In this document: positions 52,146 through 61,980 of the stretch, in pieces
Layout of the letters: every line of letters starts with the position of its first letter
Position numbering within the stretch: position 1 is the first letter of the stretch
DNA from: an uncultured Shewanella sp.
GTDB taxonomy: Bacteria > Pseudomonadota > Gammaproteobacteria > Enterobacterales > Shewanellaceae
Length of the DNA: 64,000 bases
Direction: 5' to 3'
Assembly (NCBI RefSeq): GCF_947491715.1
Contig: NZ_CANLKR010000024.1
Coordinates: forward strand, 1-64,000
The notes under the pieces: generated by a model
Database searches by the model: none
Told to the model about the DNA's origin: nothing
The model's input: only the letters and a program-made list of their open reading frames with translations
Made by a program: the position numbers and the translations under genes

Positions 52146-53417
52146 TCACCGCCTTGATGCCATAATCAATGCATTACGTGGAGTAATACTGACATCACAA
52201 AAACGAGATAAATGCACTTGATAATCGGCTTCTTGCAAAAAGCACACTCTGTCCAGCAATAACCAACGCTCTAATAAACCGCGAAATAAATGTGCCACCA
52301 AATCAATGCGTCTGGTTAACCGTTGGCGTTCATAGCCCTGATCTAACAAGGCGTCAAAATTAACATTATCGGGTAAAACGAGCCCTTTTTGGGTTGCGGC
52401 CCACCAACAAAATTCACTAAAAGTCCCGTTTAACTGACTCTGCTTCATGCTCGGTACAGGCAGATAATCATGACGCCCTCTTATTTGTTTTTGTAAGGTA
52501 TCAAAACCCAGCCGCCAAGCAATTTCCTTTAGGCGATAGTCATTGTGTTTTTCACTGGCAATAACACTGTGCTGAAGCGGTAATTGCAGATCATGTCGGC
52601 TAAGTTGTAAATGGCTCATTTGAGCTTGTTGAGAAAGAGGCTGATAAACTTTCTCTTTGATTAAATGATAACAACAAGGAGACAAGGCAATGGCTTGAGT
52701 GTGCCTTTCGGTTGCTGACTGCAACAAGTTTATATGTAGATCGCCACAGGCATGCAGGGCAACGGCAAGTTGCTTTTCTTTGACATAATCCCTCCCCTCA
52801 GCAAAGGCATCAGCACAAATAAACGTTTGTGGCAGTGCCCATTTTTGAGCAAAAGTGATTCCTGCTTGACACAAACTATCTTGCCATTCAAGGCTCAATA
52901 CGCTGACGCCTTTCGCCTTGGCCATTAAACGTCCTAAGTGGCCTTTTCCTGCACACCACTCAAGTACAGGTAATTGACAGCTGGATAAAGCATTAAAAAC
53001 AGCTTGAGAAAAAGCCGTAATTTGTTGCCATTTACGCCCTTTGATATGCGCACTAAAATGCGCTTCATCACGAGAAGATAAAAGGACGGAGTCTGATTTA
53101 ATGCTAGGCTCAAGAGGAATAAGTAATTGACTCAATAAAGACAAATCCCATGATAGATCAAATTGCCGACAATCCTCTTGCAGCGCAGGTAATAGAGCGG
53201 ATAACAAATCCTTCGGCGATTTATCAAGCGTATCTAACTGGATATCTTCCAATTTCCACACCCGTTTTGCAAGGGCAGGAAAGCGATTTTGCCAAGGCAA
53301 AGCGTCACTGTGAAATGCCATCACTTGCCATAAATCACGGCTTTGGTAAAGCAAGGCATCTATACTGGCCCATTGTGTTTTAAAATCTTGGGTTTTCATC
53401 TTCTGTTGCTGTGTCAC
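52146..53417 (-). CDS. SAM-dependent methyltransferase (Methyltransf_32-like)
   Basis: 423 aa. The central part holds class I motifs: VLEWCAGKGHLGRLMA (motif I, near 160-175), VLSLEWQDSLC (motif II acid), FICADAF, ALHACGDLH (near 227-235), and IALSPCCYHLI (near 256-266), the CGDLH/PCCYH pattern of the Methyltransf_32 group that includes tRNA- and protein-modifying enzymes. The substrate is unknown. The ~110-residue N-terminal part and the C-terminal part show no recognisable domain. Confidence 0.7.
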   Translation of the reverse strand: MTQQQKMKTQDFKTQWASIDALLYQSRDLWQVMAFHSDALPWQNRFPALAKRVWKLEDIQLDTLDKSPKDLLSALLPALQEDCRQFDLSWDLSLLSQLLIPLEPSIKSDSVLLSSRDEAHFSAHIKGRKWQQITAFSQAVFNALSSCQLPVLEWCAGKGHLGRLMAKAKGVSVLSLEWQDSLCQAGITFAQKWALPQTFICADAFAEGRDYVKEKQLAVALHACGDLHINLLQSATERHTQAIALSPCCYHLIKEKVYQPLSQQAQMSHLQLSRHDLQLPLQHSVIASEKHNDYRLKEIAWRLGFDTLQKQIRGRHDYLPVPSMKQSQLNGTFSEFCWWAATQKGLVLPDNVNFDALLDQGYERQRLTRRIDLVAHLFRGLLERWLLLDRVCFLQEADYQVHLSRFCDVSITPRNALIMASRR

Positions 53418-53702
53418 CCACCCCAGCGCTCCTCAATCGTCAATGACATTCTCAAAGATGAGATTATAAAACACATTTTAGAGTAATAAATAGCACCTTT
53501 TCCGCTCATACATTTGAATGACAAAAAAACAGCCGAAAGCATAATAGACAAATCTTTTATTCATCTCTAATATGGACGTCGACATTAAACTTATTATCAA
53601 ATAATATTCAGATATTCGATAATAAGCGACCACATCTGATATGGATACATCGGATATTTCAAGTTGATAAAACTTGTCATCACTAAAGGACTAGGACTTA
53701 TT

Positions 53703-54653
53703 ATGAAAACACGTTTCAAAAAAACAAAAACAGCAAGCTCTTTCGCCAAAACAACACTAGCATGCACAACATTCTGTACAGCCTTATTAGCCGCTCCCAT
53801 GGCCAATGCCCTTGATGTTGTGATCATCATAGACACAACGGGCAGCACAGGTGCATTACTACCTAATTGGCAAACTCGAATGCAAGAAGAAGTCATTGAT
53901 CAATTCCGCTTAGCCGATCCCCATACTCGTTTTGCATTGGCCTCACATTTAGATTTTCCTTTCTCCCCTTACGGCGGCAGTGATGAATATGCCTACCGTC
54001 TGGATGCACAGCTAGACAGCAATACAGAGCCTTTCATTTTAGCGCTCAATAATTTAGAGTCTGGCTGGGGGGGCGATGGGCCAGAATCACAATTAGAAGC
54101 TCTGTATCAAGTCACAACAGGTCACGGGCGGGATCTTAATAATAATGGCAGCTTTTTAGATCACGGCGATATCAGTCCAACCAATACAGGGTTTAATGAC
54201 AACTCACCCTCGATTGTCATTCACTTCACTACGCCAGCTGTGTTTCATAACGAGCCTTTTGAACCTAACTATCCCTACAATGGGGTCATGAATCCCCCCG
54301 CCGATTTTGACAGCGCTCTCACAGCCATGATGTCAAAAAATGTGATTTATTATCAAGTTGAACCCAATGCTTTACCGTCAGCAATGGGGGGTGACAAAAC
54401 ATATATGGATTTTCAAATGCAGCAACCACTGTCTGTGAGCCTACAGCAAGCGGCATTAACTGCAGCTTCAACACCGGGTGAACGATTAGCACAAGAGACA
54501 GGAGGCGATGTACTCCATGTAGGTTACGATTTATCAGGGCTTGCAGACGCCGTTGAAGAGATTGTTGATGCAGTCAGACCGTGCCCAGCAGGCTTAGTCC
54601 CCGTTTATTTGCCATGGGCTACCTATTGCGTGCCTGATCACGGTGATAAATAA
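53703..54653 (+). CDS. Secreted von Willebrand factor A-domain protein
   Basis: 316 aa from the ATG at 53703 (AGG 7 bases ahead; a longer in-frame start at 53664 lacks one and would disrupt the signal). Signal peptide about 1-35 ending MANA. The VWA domain starts immediately: LDVVIIIDTTGSTGALL (MIDAS DxTxS variant, key part DTTGST, near 42-47). A GGDGPESQLEAL segment and a later G-G-D loop follow. Two C-terminal cysteines lie in CPAG...YCVP. Function unknown; related single-domain secreted VWA proteins act in adhesion or metal-dependent binding. Confidence 0.75.
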   Translation: MKTRFKKTKTASSFAKTTLACTTFCTALLAAPMANALDVVIIIDTTGSTGALLPNWQTRMQEEVIDQFRLADPHTRFALASHLDFPFSPYGGSDEYAYRLDAQLDSNTEPFILALNNLESGWGGDGPESQLEALYQVTTGHGRDLNNNGSFLDHGDISPTNTGFNDNSPSIVIHFTTPAVFHNEPFEPNYPYNGVMNPPADFDSALTAMMSKNVIYYQVEPNALPSAMGGDKTYMDFQMQQPLSVSLQQAALTAASTPGERLAQETGGDVLHVGYDLSGLADAVEEIVDAVRPCPAGLVPVYLPWATYCVPDHGDK

Positions 54654-54781
54654 GAAGCCTACCTTTTAAAGCAAAGAGAAATTTAAAGACCGCTTAGTTT
54701 AAAGCGGTCTTTAAGGCTACCTGTCATACTCAATAAAATGCTAAACTCACAAGCTGCATAATTAGGCGGTAAGGTATTAGC

Positions 54782-55021
54782 TTGAGTAAAACAAAAATCG
54801 ACTCTCCCTGCGTTGCTCATTGTGGCTTAGATCAGGATGATTATTGTATGGGGTGTTTTCGTCACATCGATGAAATTGTGGCCTGGAGCTGCGCAAGTAA
54901 CAAACAAAAAAGTCAAATTATTGCAAAACTCCCCTTGAGAAAAAAACAAATGCAAGGTGGAGAAAACACGCAACTGATCAGCCGAAAAAAATGGCTCGCA
55001 GCTGAAAAGCGCCTGAAATAA
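54782..55021 (+). CDS. DUF1289 Cys-rich protein
   Basis: 79 aa, TTG start with TAAGG about 8 bases ahead and no ATG that would keep the motif. The DUF1289 signature SPCVAHCGLDQDDYCMGCFRHIDEI (key parts PCVAHC and CMGCFR, four Cys) spans residues 8-32, probably binding iron or zinc. The rest is basic. Function unknown in all bacteria that carry it. Confidence 0.8.
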   Translation: MSKTKIDSPCVAHCGLDQDDYCMGCFRHIDEIVAWSCASNKQKSQIIAKLPLRKKQMQGGENTQLISRKKWLAAEKRLK

Positions 55022-55045
55022 ACCATCAAACGCTTTTCAATCACA

Positions 55046-55405
55046 TTATTTTTTATTCAACATGCTCTTGAGATCGGCAAAAGGATTATAGGTCGCCGAC
55101 TCCAGTTTGGTCTCTGTTGTCGAACCATATTGGATCAGCTCTTCAAATTTAGAATGTTCATTGTCATGGCAAAACAGGCATAACAATTCCCAATTTGAGC
55201 CATCGCTAGGGTTATTATCATGATTATGATCTCTATGATGCACGGTTAATTCACGCAAATTTGAATGGGTAAACTCACGAGTACAACGTCCGCATACCCA
55301 TGGGTATAGCTTTAAGGCTTGCTCTCGATAACCGGTTTCACGTTTGGCTTTATACTCTCTGGCTTCTGCCAATACCTTATCTAATTTACTTTGACCTGTA
55401 GACAT
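55046..55405 (-). CDS. yajD: YajD-type HNH nuclease-like protein
   Basis: 119 aa from the ATG at 55405, matching YajD; the frame is open 13 codons upstream without a site. It has a zinc/HNH domain: CGRCTREF near 37-44, HHRDHNHDNNPSDGSNWELLC (key HHRDHNHDN, the HNH His pair near 58-66), and CLFCHDNEH. HNH proteins cut DNA or act as zinc-binding scaffolds; YajD's role is not known. Confidence 0.85.
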   Translation of the reverse strand: MSTGQSKLDKVLAEAREYKAKRETGYREQALKLYPWVCGRCTREFTHSNLRELTVHHRDHNHDNNPSDGSNWELLCLFCHDNEHSKFEELIQYGSTTETKLESATYNPFADLKSMLNKK

Positions 55406-55498
55406 AGCTTTATTTCCAATTCCATCCTGCCAAGATAGTAACATTTTTAAAAGGTCAACACACCCTGCTGAGACTGAAATAAAGCATGCCGTTAACCG

Positions 55499-56209
55499 TT
55501 ATAAATCGAGATCCTTTTCCATTTCTTCATATGAAATATGGCGCACATCCTTACCTTTAACATAGTAAATAATGTACTCACAAATATTTTGACATCGATC
55601 GCCCACTCGCTCAACCGCTCTCGCAGCCCAAAGCACATCAAGCACTTCTGGAATAGCGCGGGGATCTTCCATCATATAAGTCATCAACTGACGAATAATA
55701 CCTTCATATTCACGATCAAGCTTTGAGTCTTCTTTATGTAATTCTAACGCCACTTCGGCATCCATTCGCGCCAATGCATCTAAAGTCGCATGCAGCATAC
55801 GGGTCGCATGTCGGCCCATGTTCTCAATACTAACCAGTAAAGGCTGCTGATTTTTAAGCCTTTTATCTAATGCTGTTTTGGCTATTCTGACACACGCATC
55901 ACCAATACGCTCAAGATCGGTAATGGTTTTTGTAATGGAAATAACCAGCCTTAAATCACTGGCTGCAGGTTGTCGCTTAGCAATGATCCGCGCACATTCT
56001 TCATCAATAGCCACTTCCATTCCATTCACTTGATGATCGCCAGCAATGACTTTTTGAGCCAACTCACCATCCAGCCCAGATAACGCGTTTAATGCTTGTT
56101 CTAGCTGACGTTCAACTAAACCGCCCATCGTTAAGACACGATTACGGATATCATCCAACTCAGCATTAAATTGACCTGAGATATGTTTGTTGAGATTCAT
56201 ATTTTCCAT
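55499..56209 (-). CDS. phoU: PhoU: phosphate-signalling regulator
   Basis: 236 aa, usual length. Two PhoU repeats of three-helix bundles (about 10-110 and 120-225), each with the metal-binding E/D-x-x-x-D pattern (ITDLERIGDACVRIAK near 92-107, and AVERVGDRCQNICEYI near 195-210). It links the Pst transporter to PhoR/PhoB signalling. It follows pstB by 71 bases in the same operon. Confidence 0.95.
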   Translation of the reverse strand: MENMNLNKHISGQFNAELDDIRNRVLTMGGLVERQLEQALNALSGLDGELAQKVIAGDHQVNGMEVAIDEECARIIAKRQPAASDLRLVISITKTITDLERIGDACVRIAKTALDKRLKNQQPLLVSIENMGRHATRMLHATLDALARMDAEVALELHKEDSKLDREYEGIIRQLMTYMMEDPRAIPEVLDVLWAARAVERVGDRCQNICEYIIYYVKGKDVRHISYEEMEKDLDL

Positions 56210-56280
56210 GTATATCTAGCCTTAATATATGCGTTAAAATAAAACTCAGTCTGCCTGCCCATTATGACCTTTATCGAACA

Positions 56281-57111
56281 CTAACCATAACGCCCAGTAA
56301 TATAATCTTCCGTTTTACGTTGTTTAGGTGTAGTAAAAATACTGTTGGTGTCACCATATTCAATGAGCTCACCCATATACATAAAAGCGGTTTGATCCGA
56401 TACTCGGGCCGCTTGCTGCATATTATGGGTCACGATAACAACCGTGTATTTATTCTTTAATTCAGTGATCAACTCTTCAATCGTTAAGGTTGAAATAGGA
56501 TCCAAAGCTGATGTAGGCTCATCCAGCAATAATACTTCTGGCTCAATCGCAATCGCCCGTGCAATCACTAATCTTTGTTGTTGCCCACCCGATAATCCAA
56601 ATGCATTGTCATGTAGCCTATCTTTCACTTCATCCCAAATCGCCGCACCACGAAGCGAGCGCTCTGCCGCATCATCGAGTTCTCGACGATTATTCATCCC
56701 TTGTAACCTTAAGCCATAAACCACATTTTCATAGATAGACTTAGGAAAAGGATTGGGTCTTTGAAACACCATACCGACATTCCGGCGAAGGGCCGCAACA
56801 TCCACCTTTTTATGGTAAATATTTTGCCCGTTAAGTAAAATTTCACCTTGAATATGACAATTTTCAACTAAATCATTCATACGGTTAATGCAGCGCAATA
56901 AGGTTGATTTACCACAACCACTGGGCCCGATAAAGGCCGTGACTTGCTTAGTCGGTATTTGCATCGATACATCAAATAAAGCTTGTTTTTCCCCATACTT
57001 TAAATTGAGATTTTTAATTTCAAGCGCCATTTGTGCTTGACTCAGTTGAGTCAAATCTAATTTTTCTTGATTACTAGAACTGTCTACTGAAATCATATTC
57101 TTTCCTATCAC
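56281..57111 (-). CDS. pstB: PstB: phosphate ABC ATPase
   Basis: 276 aa. Walker A GPSGCGKST (about 62-70), signature LSGGQQQRL (near 172), Walker B VLLLDEPTSALDP (near 194), and H-loop VTHNMQQA. Imports phosphate with PstCA. The start ATG could be a few codons downstream (M6). Confidence 0.95.
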   Translation of the reverse strand: MIGKNMISVDSSSNQEKLDLTQLSQAQMALEIKNLNLKYGEKQALFDVSMQIPTKQVTAFIGPSGCGKSTLLRCINRMNDLVENCHIQGEILLNGQNIYHKKVDVAALRRNVGMVFQRPNPFPKSIYENVVYGLRLQGMNNRRELDDAAERSLRGAAIWDEVKDRLHDNAFGLSGGQQQRLVIARAIAIEPEVLLLDEPTSALDPISTLTIEELITELKNKYTVVIVTHNMQQAARVSDQTAFMYMGELIEYGDTNSIFTTPKQRKTEDYITGRYG

Positions 57112-57181
57112 TTAAGGATAAGGCTTATTAGCCTTAAGCTATACTAATTCATGCTAAAATGTGTTCATGTCCACTTAATAC

Positions 57182-58834
57182 TTAGTGCTCAAGTGAACGA
57201 TACTTCTCGCGTAAATGATTTCGCACACCTATTGCCGTTAAATTTAATCCCACAATCACAGACACTAACAGAAAAGACGTGGCGTACACTAAAGGCCTTG
57301 CCGCTTCCACATTCGGGCTTTGAAAGCCCACATCATAAATATGAAAACCTAAATGCATGAACTTTCTATCCAAATGCACAAAAGGAAAATTCATATCAAC
57401 AGGTAAAGTCGGGGCTAACTTTACCACCCCCACGAGCATCAATGGTGCCACTTCTCCTGCCGCCCGTGCCACAGCCAAAATCAACCCTGTCATAATCGCA
57501 GGGCTAGCCATAGGAATAATGATCCGCCATAAGGTTTCAGCCTGAGTCGCGCCTAACGCAAGGCTACCTTGCCTAACCGAGCTGGGAATACGGCTCAAGC
57601 CTTCTTCAGTGGATACAATAACCACAGGTAAAGTCAAAATCGCCAAGGTCAGTGCCGACCAAAGTACCCCAGGGGAACCAAAGGTGGGGGCGGGCAACGC
57701 TTCAGGATAAAACAAAGCATCAATAGAGCCGCCCAGCATATAAACAAAAAAGCCCAAACCAAAGACACCGTAAACAATGGAAGGCACACCGGCTAAATTA
57801 ATCACAGCAATGCGAATAAGTTTAGTCACCAGCCCCTTTTTAGCATATTCATGCAAGTAAATGGCCGCAACGACCCCAAAAGGCGTCACAATAACAGCCA
57901 TTAACAGCACCATAAAAACAGTACCAAAAATAGCCGGAAAGACACCGCCTTCGGTATTGGCTTCGCGAGGATCTTGGCTAATAAATTTCCCTATTCCAGT
58001 AAACCAATGCCCCACCTTATCAATAAAACTCAATTGATTAGCATAGGTGATCCCCAAAATGGAATCTAAAGGTAAAATCACTTCTTTACCGCGCATATCT
58101 TTAATAATTAACGCATCACGTGCCGCTTGCTTTCGTAAATCAAAAAAGCGCGCTTCTAATAGTTGATATTCAGCATCCAATTGTGCTTTTTGTTGTGCAA
58201 TGTCTTCTTTTCTCTCACTCGTCAATGCATTATCTAGCTCATAACCTCTTTCTTTAAGACGTAACTTCTCTAATTGATAATTGATAGAGCCTATCTCACT
58301 TTTTTGCAATGCTTGGGCTTGCTCATTAAGCTTAACCGCTCTACCAATATGCTGTTGTAATAATTGAGATAGATTCCCACCCGAGAGGCGAGTGCCATTT
58401 TCCAACACAGCAATTGGAAAGCCAAAGAAATCACCATTTTTATTTCTCTCAATCACCGCAATATCTTTAGGTTGAGAACGTGAAATAATATCACTGGCTA
58501 AAATCCAACGAAAATCTAAATCAACAAACTCGCGATTACCCGTTTTAATCAAATAACGTGTCACGGTTTGGCCCGTATCCTCTGCAAACTCCCTACCGGC
58601 GGCAATCAACCTTTCCGTTGGCACATTCTCAGAATCATAGATTTCACCAATCAAACTGTACTGCTGACCTTGCTCATCTTTCAATTGCCACTCATAAATA
58701 TTATCTGGCCAAAAATAGCTCAAGCCTTTTGCCGCAATTAACAACAATAATCCCAATACTGAAAGCAGACAGATACTCACCGCCCCACTGGTCATCCAAA
58801 TCCAAGGAGAGCCAGATTTAAACCACTTACCCAT
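57182..58834 (-). CDS. pstA: PstA: phosphate permease with extended periplasmic region
   Basis: 550 aa, nearly twice E. coli PstA (296). TM near 15-36, then a long periplasmic insert (about 40-290) with a coiled coil near 160-235 and a Lys/Glu-rich part. The permease domain with six TMs runs from about 300 to 540, with the EAA-type motif EGLSRIPSSVRQGSLALGATQAETLWRIIIPMASPAI (key part GATQAETLWR). This extended form is seen in Shewanella and relatives. It may sense or tether something at the outer face. Confidence 0.92.
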   Translation of the reverse strand: MGKWFKSGSPWIWMTSGAVSICLLSVLGLLLLIAAKGLSYFWPDNIYEWQLKDEQGQQYSLIGEIYDSENVPTERLIAAGREFAEDTGQTVTRYLIKTGNREFVDLDFRWILASDIISRSQPKDIAVIERNKNGDFFGFPIAVLENGTRLSGGNLSQLLQQHIGRAVKLNEQAQALQKSEIGSINYQLEKLRLKERGYELDNALTSERKEDIAQQKAQLDAEYQLLEARFFDLRKQAARDALIIKDMRGKEVILPLDSILGITYANQLSFIDKVGHWFTGIGKFISQDPREANTEGGVFPAIFGTVFMVLLMAVIVTPFGVVAAIYLHEYAKKGLVTKLIRIAVINLAGVPSIVYGVFGLGFFVYMLGGSIDALFYPEALPAPTFGSPGVLWSALTLAILTLPVVIVSTEEGLSRIPSSVRQGSLALGATQAETLWRIIIPMASPAIMTGLILAVARAAGEVAPLMLVGVVKLAPTLPVDMNFPFVHLDRKFMHLGFHIYDVGFQSPNVEAARPLVYATSFLLVSVIVGLNLTAIGVRNHLREKYRSLEH

Positions 58835-58908
58835 TACACCACCCTCACACGGTCATTAGCGACAAAGTATTCACAAGGTTTATTATTCACATTCATTATT
58901 GTTTTCCA

Positions 58909-61170
58909 TTAGAGTGAACTATAGCGTTCGCGCAAACGCTGCCTCACCACTTCAGCAATCGTATTAAACACGAAAGTGAAAATAAACAGCACAAAAGCAG
59001 CTAAGAATAATACTCTGTAATGTGAGCTGCCTATTGCCGACTCTGGCATTTCTACCGCAATATTAGCCGCCAATGTTCGCATGCCCTGAAAGACACTCCA
59101 CTCCATAATGGCCGTATTACCTGTCGCCATCAGTACTATCATGGTTTCCCCTACCGCTCGTCCAAGTCCCATCATAACAGCGGAGAAAATGCCAGGACTG
59201 GCCGTTAACAATACCACTCGAGTCAATGTTTGCCAGGTGGTAGCACCTAACGCCAAGCTGCCATTAGATAAATGTCGAGGCACAGAAAAAACCGCGTCTT
59301 CAGCTATCGAAAAAATCGTGGGGATCACCGCAAACCCCATAGCTATACCGACCACTAAAGCATTACGTTGATCAAAAGTAATCCCTAGTACATCAGTAAT
59401 ATAAAGTCGAGTATCACCACCAAAGAAAAGCACTTCCAACGCTGGACTAATTGCAAAGGAAAACCAGGTAATAAAGCAAATAACGGGTAATAGTAATAAC
59501 TCTTGATAAGTATCTGGTAGTCTCTGCTTCCATTTAACAGGCAATTTATACCAAGCAAAAGCCGTTGAAAGAATCGACAATGGCATGAGAATCAAGAGGG
59601 TTAAAATGCCAGGAAGATGGTCTTCTATTAATGGCGCCAACCAAAGACCTGCTAAAAAGCCCAAAATCACCGTTGGTAAGGCTTCCATAATTTCAATCGT
59701 CGGCTTAACAATGGCACGTACTTTGGGCGACATAAAATATGCCGTATATATTGCTCCAGCCAAGGCTAATGGTGTGGCAAATAACATGGCATATAACGCT
59801 GCTTTTAACGTGCCGAAAGCCAAAGGCGTTAAACTCAACTTTGCTTCAAAATCATCCGATCCCGACGTGGACTGCCATAAGAATTTAGGCTCAGGATACC
59901 CTTCATACCAAACCTTATCCCACATTGCAGTCCAAGACACTTCTGGATGATCATTTTTCACACTGAATAAATGCAACTTATGATTAGACTCAACCACCAA
60001 GGCATTCGCTCTTGGACTAAAGCCTACGGCTGTAGGCTGACTTAAATCGACATTTTCTGCATCAAAATTTTTTGAAAATAACTGACGTTGGCTCGTCGTA
60101 TACAATAATGATAACCTTCCAGCCTTATCAACTGTTGCAAATCCTTTGCGGTAAAATTCACTGGCAATGACACCCGATTGACCTTCTATATTGAAATCCC
60201 TGATCCCTTGATATTGTCGACCTTTTGCTCCATTCACTTGAAAATATTGCTGAATAAGTCCATCATCGTAACTCACCAGTATTGAGCTCGCCCCTGCCAG
60301 TAAACTCACACGACTCACATTCACTTTTGCTCTACCCAGCTCAAGCACTTGCATCAAAGAAATCGCATCAAGATCACTGATGTTATAGACAAACAATTTG
60401 TTATTTGAACGAAGTAATAATTGTTTTTGATCCGGTAGCATTAACTGTTGTTGTACCTTAACCGGCGCATCAGGCAAAATAGATTGAGTCGAGTGCCACT
60501 CAACCTCCTCCGTCATCATATTCTCTTCACCTTCTTCACGAATAAGATGCCAAACTCCCTCTCCATCCTGATAAACAAAACTCATTTTGTCATCAGAAAA
60601 ATCAAATGCCAAATGTGCAATGCCCCCGCCTTGCGCATCTAATGTGAGCGGCAAATTTCCTGCAGGATAACTCAATTGCGGTGTAATGGTTTTCTTGTTG
60701 TTGGGATAACTGACGTTAAAATCAACGCCGACTAACATGAGCTGTCCATTACTCAAACCAAGAGCAAACAATTGCTTACTGGCAACCGAAACCGCACTGG
60801 ATACCACCGAAACCCCAGTAGGTATACTAACTTGCTGCTCACTGATTAACTGACCTGTTTTTGCGCTATAAAAATCCGCACGCCCCTGAGTAGACACGCG
60901 ATATAACACTTGATTTTGCTCATCTGTCCCCACCATGAGTGCGGACGTTTTATCCGCTTCATTAACACTAATCACAGGAACAACATTAGCACCATCAAAA
61001 ATAGGCTTAATCACATATAATAAGTAGAAAAAAATCAGTAATAATGCGACAAAAACCATAGTGCCGCCTAAAGTGACACTGGCTTGCGTCAATCTATCTT
61101 TAATCGCTCTTCGAGTACTGCCATGGGCAAACAACACATTTTTAGTAGCTAAAGCAGACTGATTTCCCAT
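58909..61170 (-). CDS. pstC: PstC: phosphate permease with extended periplasmic domain
   Basis: 753 aa against 319 in E. coli. TM near 37-57, then an about 400-residue periplasmic beta-rich domain that reads like a WD40/propeller (repeats with VSVASKQLFALGLSNGQLMLVGV- and SVLLAGASSILVSYDDGLI-type strands). The permease (about 465-750) has six TMs and the GSLALGATTWQTLTRVVL motif (near 655). PhoB box upstream. First gene of pstC-pstA-pstB-phoU; no pstS in the window. Confidence 0.92.
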   Translation of the reverse strand: MGNQSALATKNVLFAHGSTRRAIKDRLTQASVTLGGTMVFVALLLIFFYLLYVIKPIFDGANVVPVISVNEADKTSALMVGTDEQNQVLYRVSTQGRADFYSAKTGQLISEQQVSIPTGVSVVSSAVSVASKQLFALGLSNGQLMLVGVDFNVSYPNNKKTITPQLSYPAGNLPLTLDAQGGGIAHLAFDFSDDKMSFVYQDGEGVWHLIREEGEENMMTEEVEWHSTQSILPDAPVKVQQQLMLPDQKQLLLRSNNKLFVYNISDLDAISLMQVLELGRAKVNVSRVSLLAGASSILVSYDDGLIQQYFQVNGAKGRQYQGIRDFNIEGQSGVIASEFYRKGFATVDKAGRLSLLYTTSQRQLFSKNFDAENVDLSQPTAVGFSPRANALVVESNHKLHLFSVKNDHPEVSWTAMWDKVWYEGYPEPKFLWQSTSGSDDFEAKLSLTPLAFGTLKAALYAMLFATPLALAGAIYTAYFMSPKVRAIVKPTIEIMEALPTVILGFLAGLWLAPLIEDHLPGILTLLILMPLSILSTAFAWYKLPVKWKQRLPDTYQELLLLPVICFITWFSFAISPALEVLFFGGDTRLYITDVLGITFDQRNALVVGIAMGFAVIPTIFSIAEDAVFSVPRHLSNGSLALGATTWQTLTRVVLLTASPGIFSAVMMGLGRAVGETMIVLMATGNTAIMEWSVFQGMRTLAANIAVEMPESAIGSSHYRVLFLAAFVLFIFTFVFNTIAEVVRQRLRERYSSL

Positions 61171-61287
61171 TAAAAACCTCTATTCTTGTTATAACCAGTC
61201 AACTTTTAACTGGGATTATCTCGGTGACTATGTTAACAGTAATACAGAGCTAACAGAGTGAAACAAATACGCATGTTAAGCGCTGCA

Positions 61288-61321
61288 TTATATGACGCAA
61301 AAATGACACTATTGTTACAGC
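61288..61321 (-). promoter_or_regulatory. PhoB (Pho) box and -10 of the pst operon
   Basis: Minus strand: three 11-bp direct repeats CTGTAACAATA (61321-61311), GTGTCATTTTT (61310-61300) and GCGTCATATAA (61299-61289), the CTGTCAT-(A/T-rich) pattern of PhoB half-sites. A TATAAT -10 (61293-61288) overlaps the last. Phosphate starvation should switch on pstC. The same segment lies 19 bases upstream of the divergent gcvR ATG. Confidence 0.85.
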
Positions 61322-61339
61322 GTATAATTAAGGAGTAAC

Positions 61340-61843
61340 ATGAAAATGTTAAGATATTTAATAACATTACAAGCCACTGATAAAGAAGGATTAGTAGAGG
61401 GAATTGCGAATAAAATAAGTCACTATGGCGGCAATTGGTTAGATTCTGAAATGCGTTCTATCGATGGTATTTTTGCCGCGATACTTCAAATAGAATTACC
61501 ACAAACACATTGGTGTGATCTTCTCGAAGACTTATTGGCAATCGACACCCTATCGCTAACACATTCACAAACAAGTAAAATAGAAACGGAATTAAAACCC
61601 ATACACTTTCGCTTAGTCGCTTATGACCGTATTGGTTTAGTGCAAGATATTTCAAATAAAATACATGCATTAAACATTAATATTGAGCGTCTTAGCACTC
61701 AATATGAAACCGCAAGTCATACGGGCATAGCCTTATTTCGAGCTGACTTTACCGTAAGCATGAAAAATGAACAAGAAGAAGAACTCACTCAAGCTCTTTA
61801 TAAGATAGGAGACGATGTCGTCATCGATAGAATAGAAGAATAA
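61340..61843 (+). CDS. gcvR: GcvR-type ACT-domain regulator
   Basis: 167 aa, two ACT domains (about 4-85 and 90-165), the architecture of GcvR, which binds GcvA and represses the glycine cleavage operon. YLITLQATDKEGLVEGIANKI (key part ATDKEGLVEGIA) and FRLVAYDRIGLVQDISNKI (key part YDRIGLVQDI) are the ligand-site strands. AAGGAG precedes the ATG. It sits directly opposite pstC with the Pho box in the shared promoter space. Confidence 0.85.
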   Translation: MKMLRYLITLQATDKEGLVEGIANKISHYGGNWLDSEMRSIDGIFAAILQIELPQTHWCDLLEDLLAIDTLSLTHSQTSKIETELKPIHFRLVAYDRIGLVQDISNKIHALNINIERLSTQYETASHTGIALFRADFTVSMKNEQEEELTQALYKIGDDVVIDRIEE

Positions 61844-61871
61844 GAGAATGGTATTGATGATACCCAAGTGA

Positions 61872-61943
61872 AATGACGGGGCGAGTTTCACTCGGAAGTG
61901 GACATATACCTACTTCCGCATAAAATGCCCCTCCACCGTCATT
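61872..61943. repeat. 72-bp palindromic intergenic element
   Basis: Outer arms AATGACGG (61872-61879) and CCGTCATT (61936-61943), inner arms GGAAGT/ACTTCC (61894-61899 and 61912-61917), and partial pairing of the GGCG.../...GCCC parts. It is preceded by ATACCCAAG, similar to the ends at 9616 and 10851. It looks like a REP-type repeat, or a terminator shared by gcvR and its neighbour. Confidence 0.5.
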
Positions 61944-61980
61944 CTTTTAGTGATAAAATATGCCTTCATTCAAATAAAAA

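Noticed and set aside
61324..61329. TATAAT as the -10 of gcvR
   Set aside because: It would start transcription only about 4 bases before the ATG, losing the AAGGAG site, so the true promoter is probably elsewhere.
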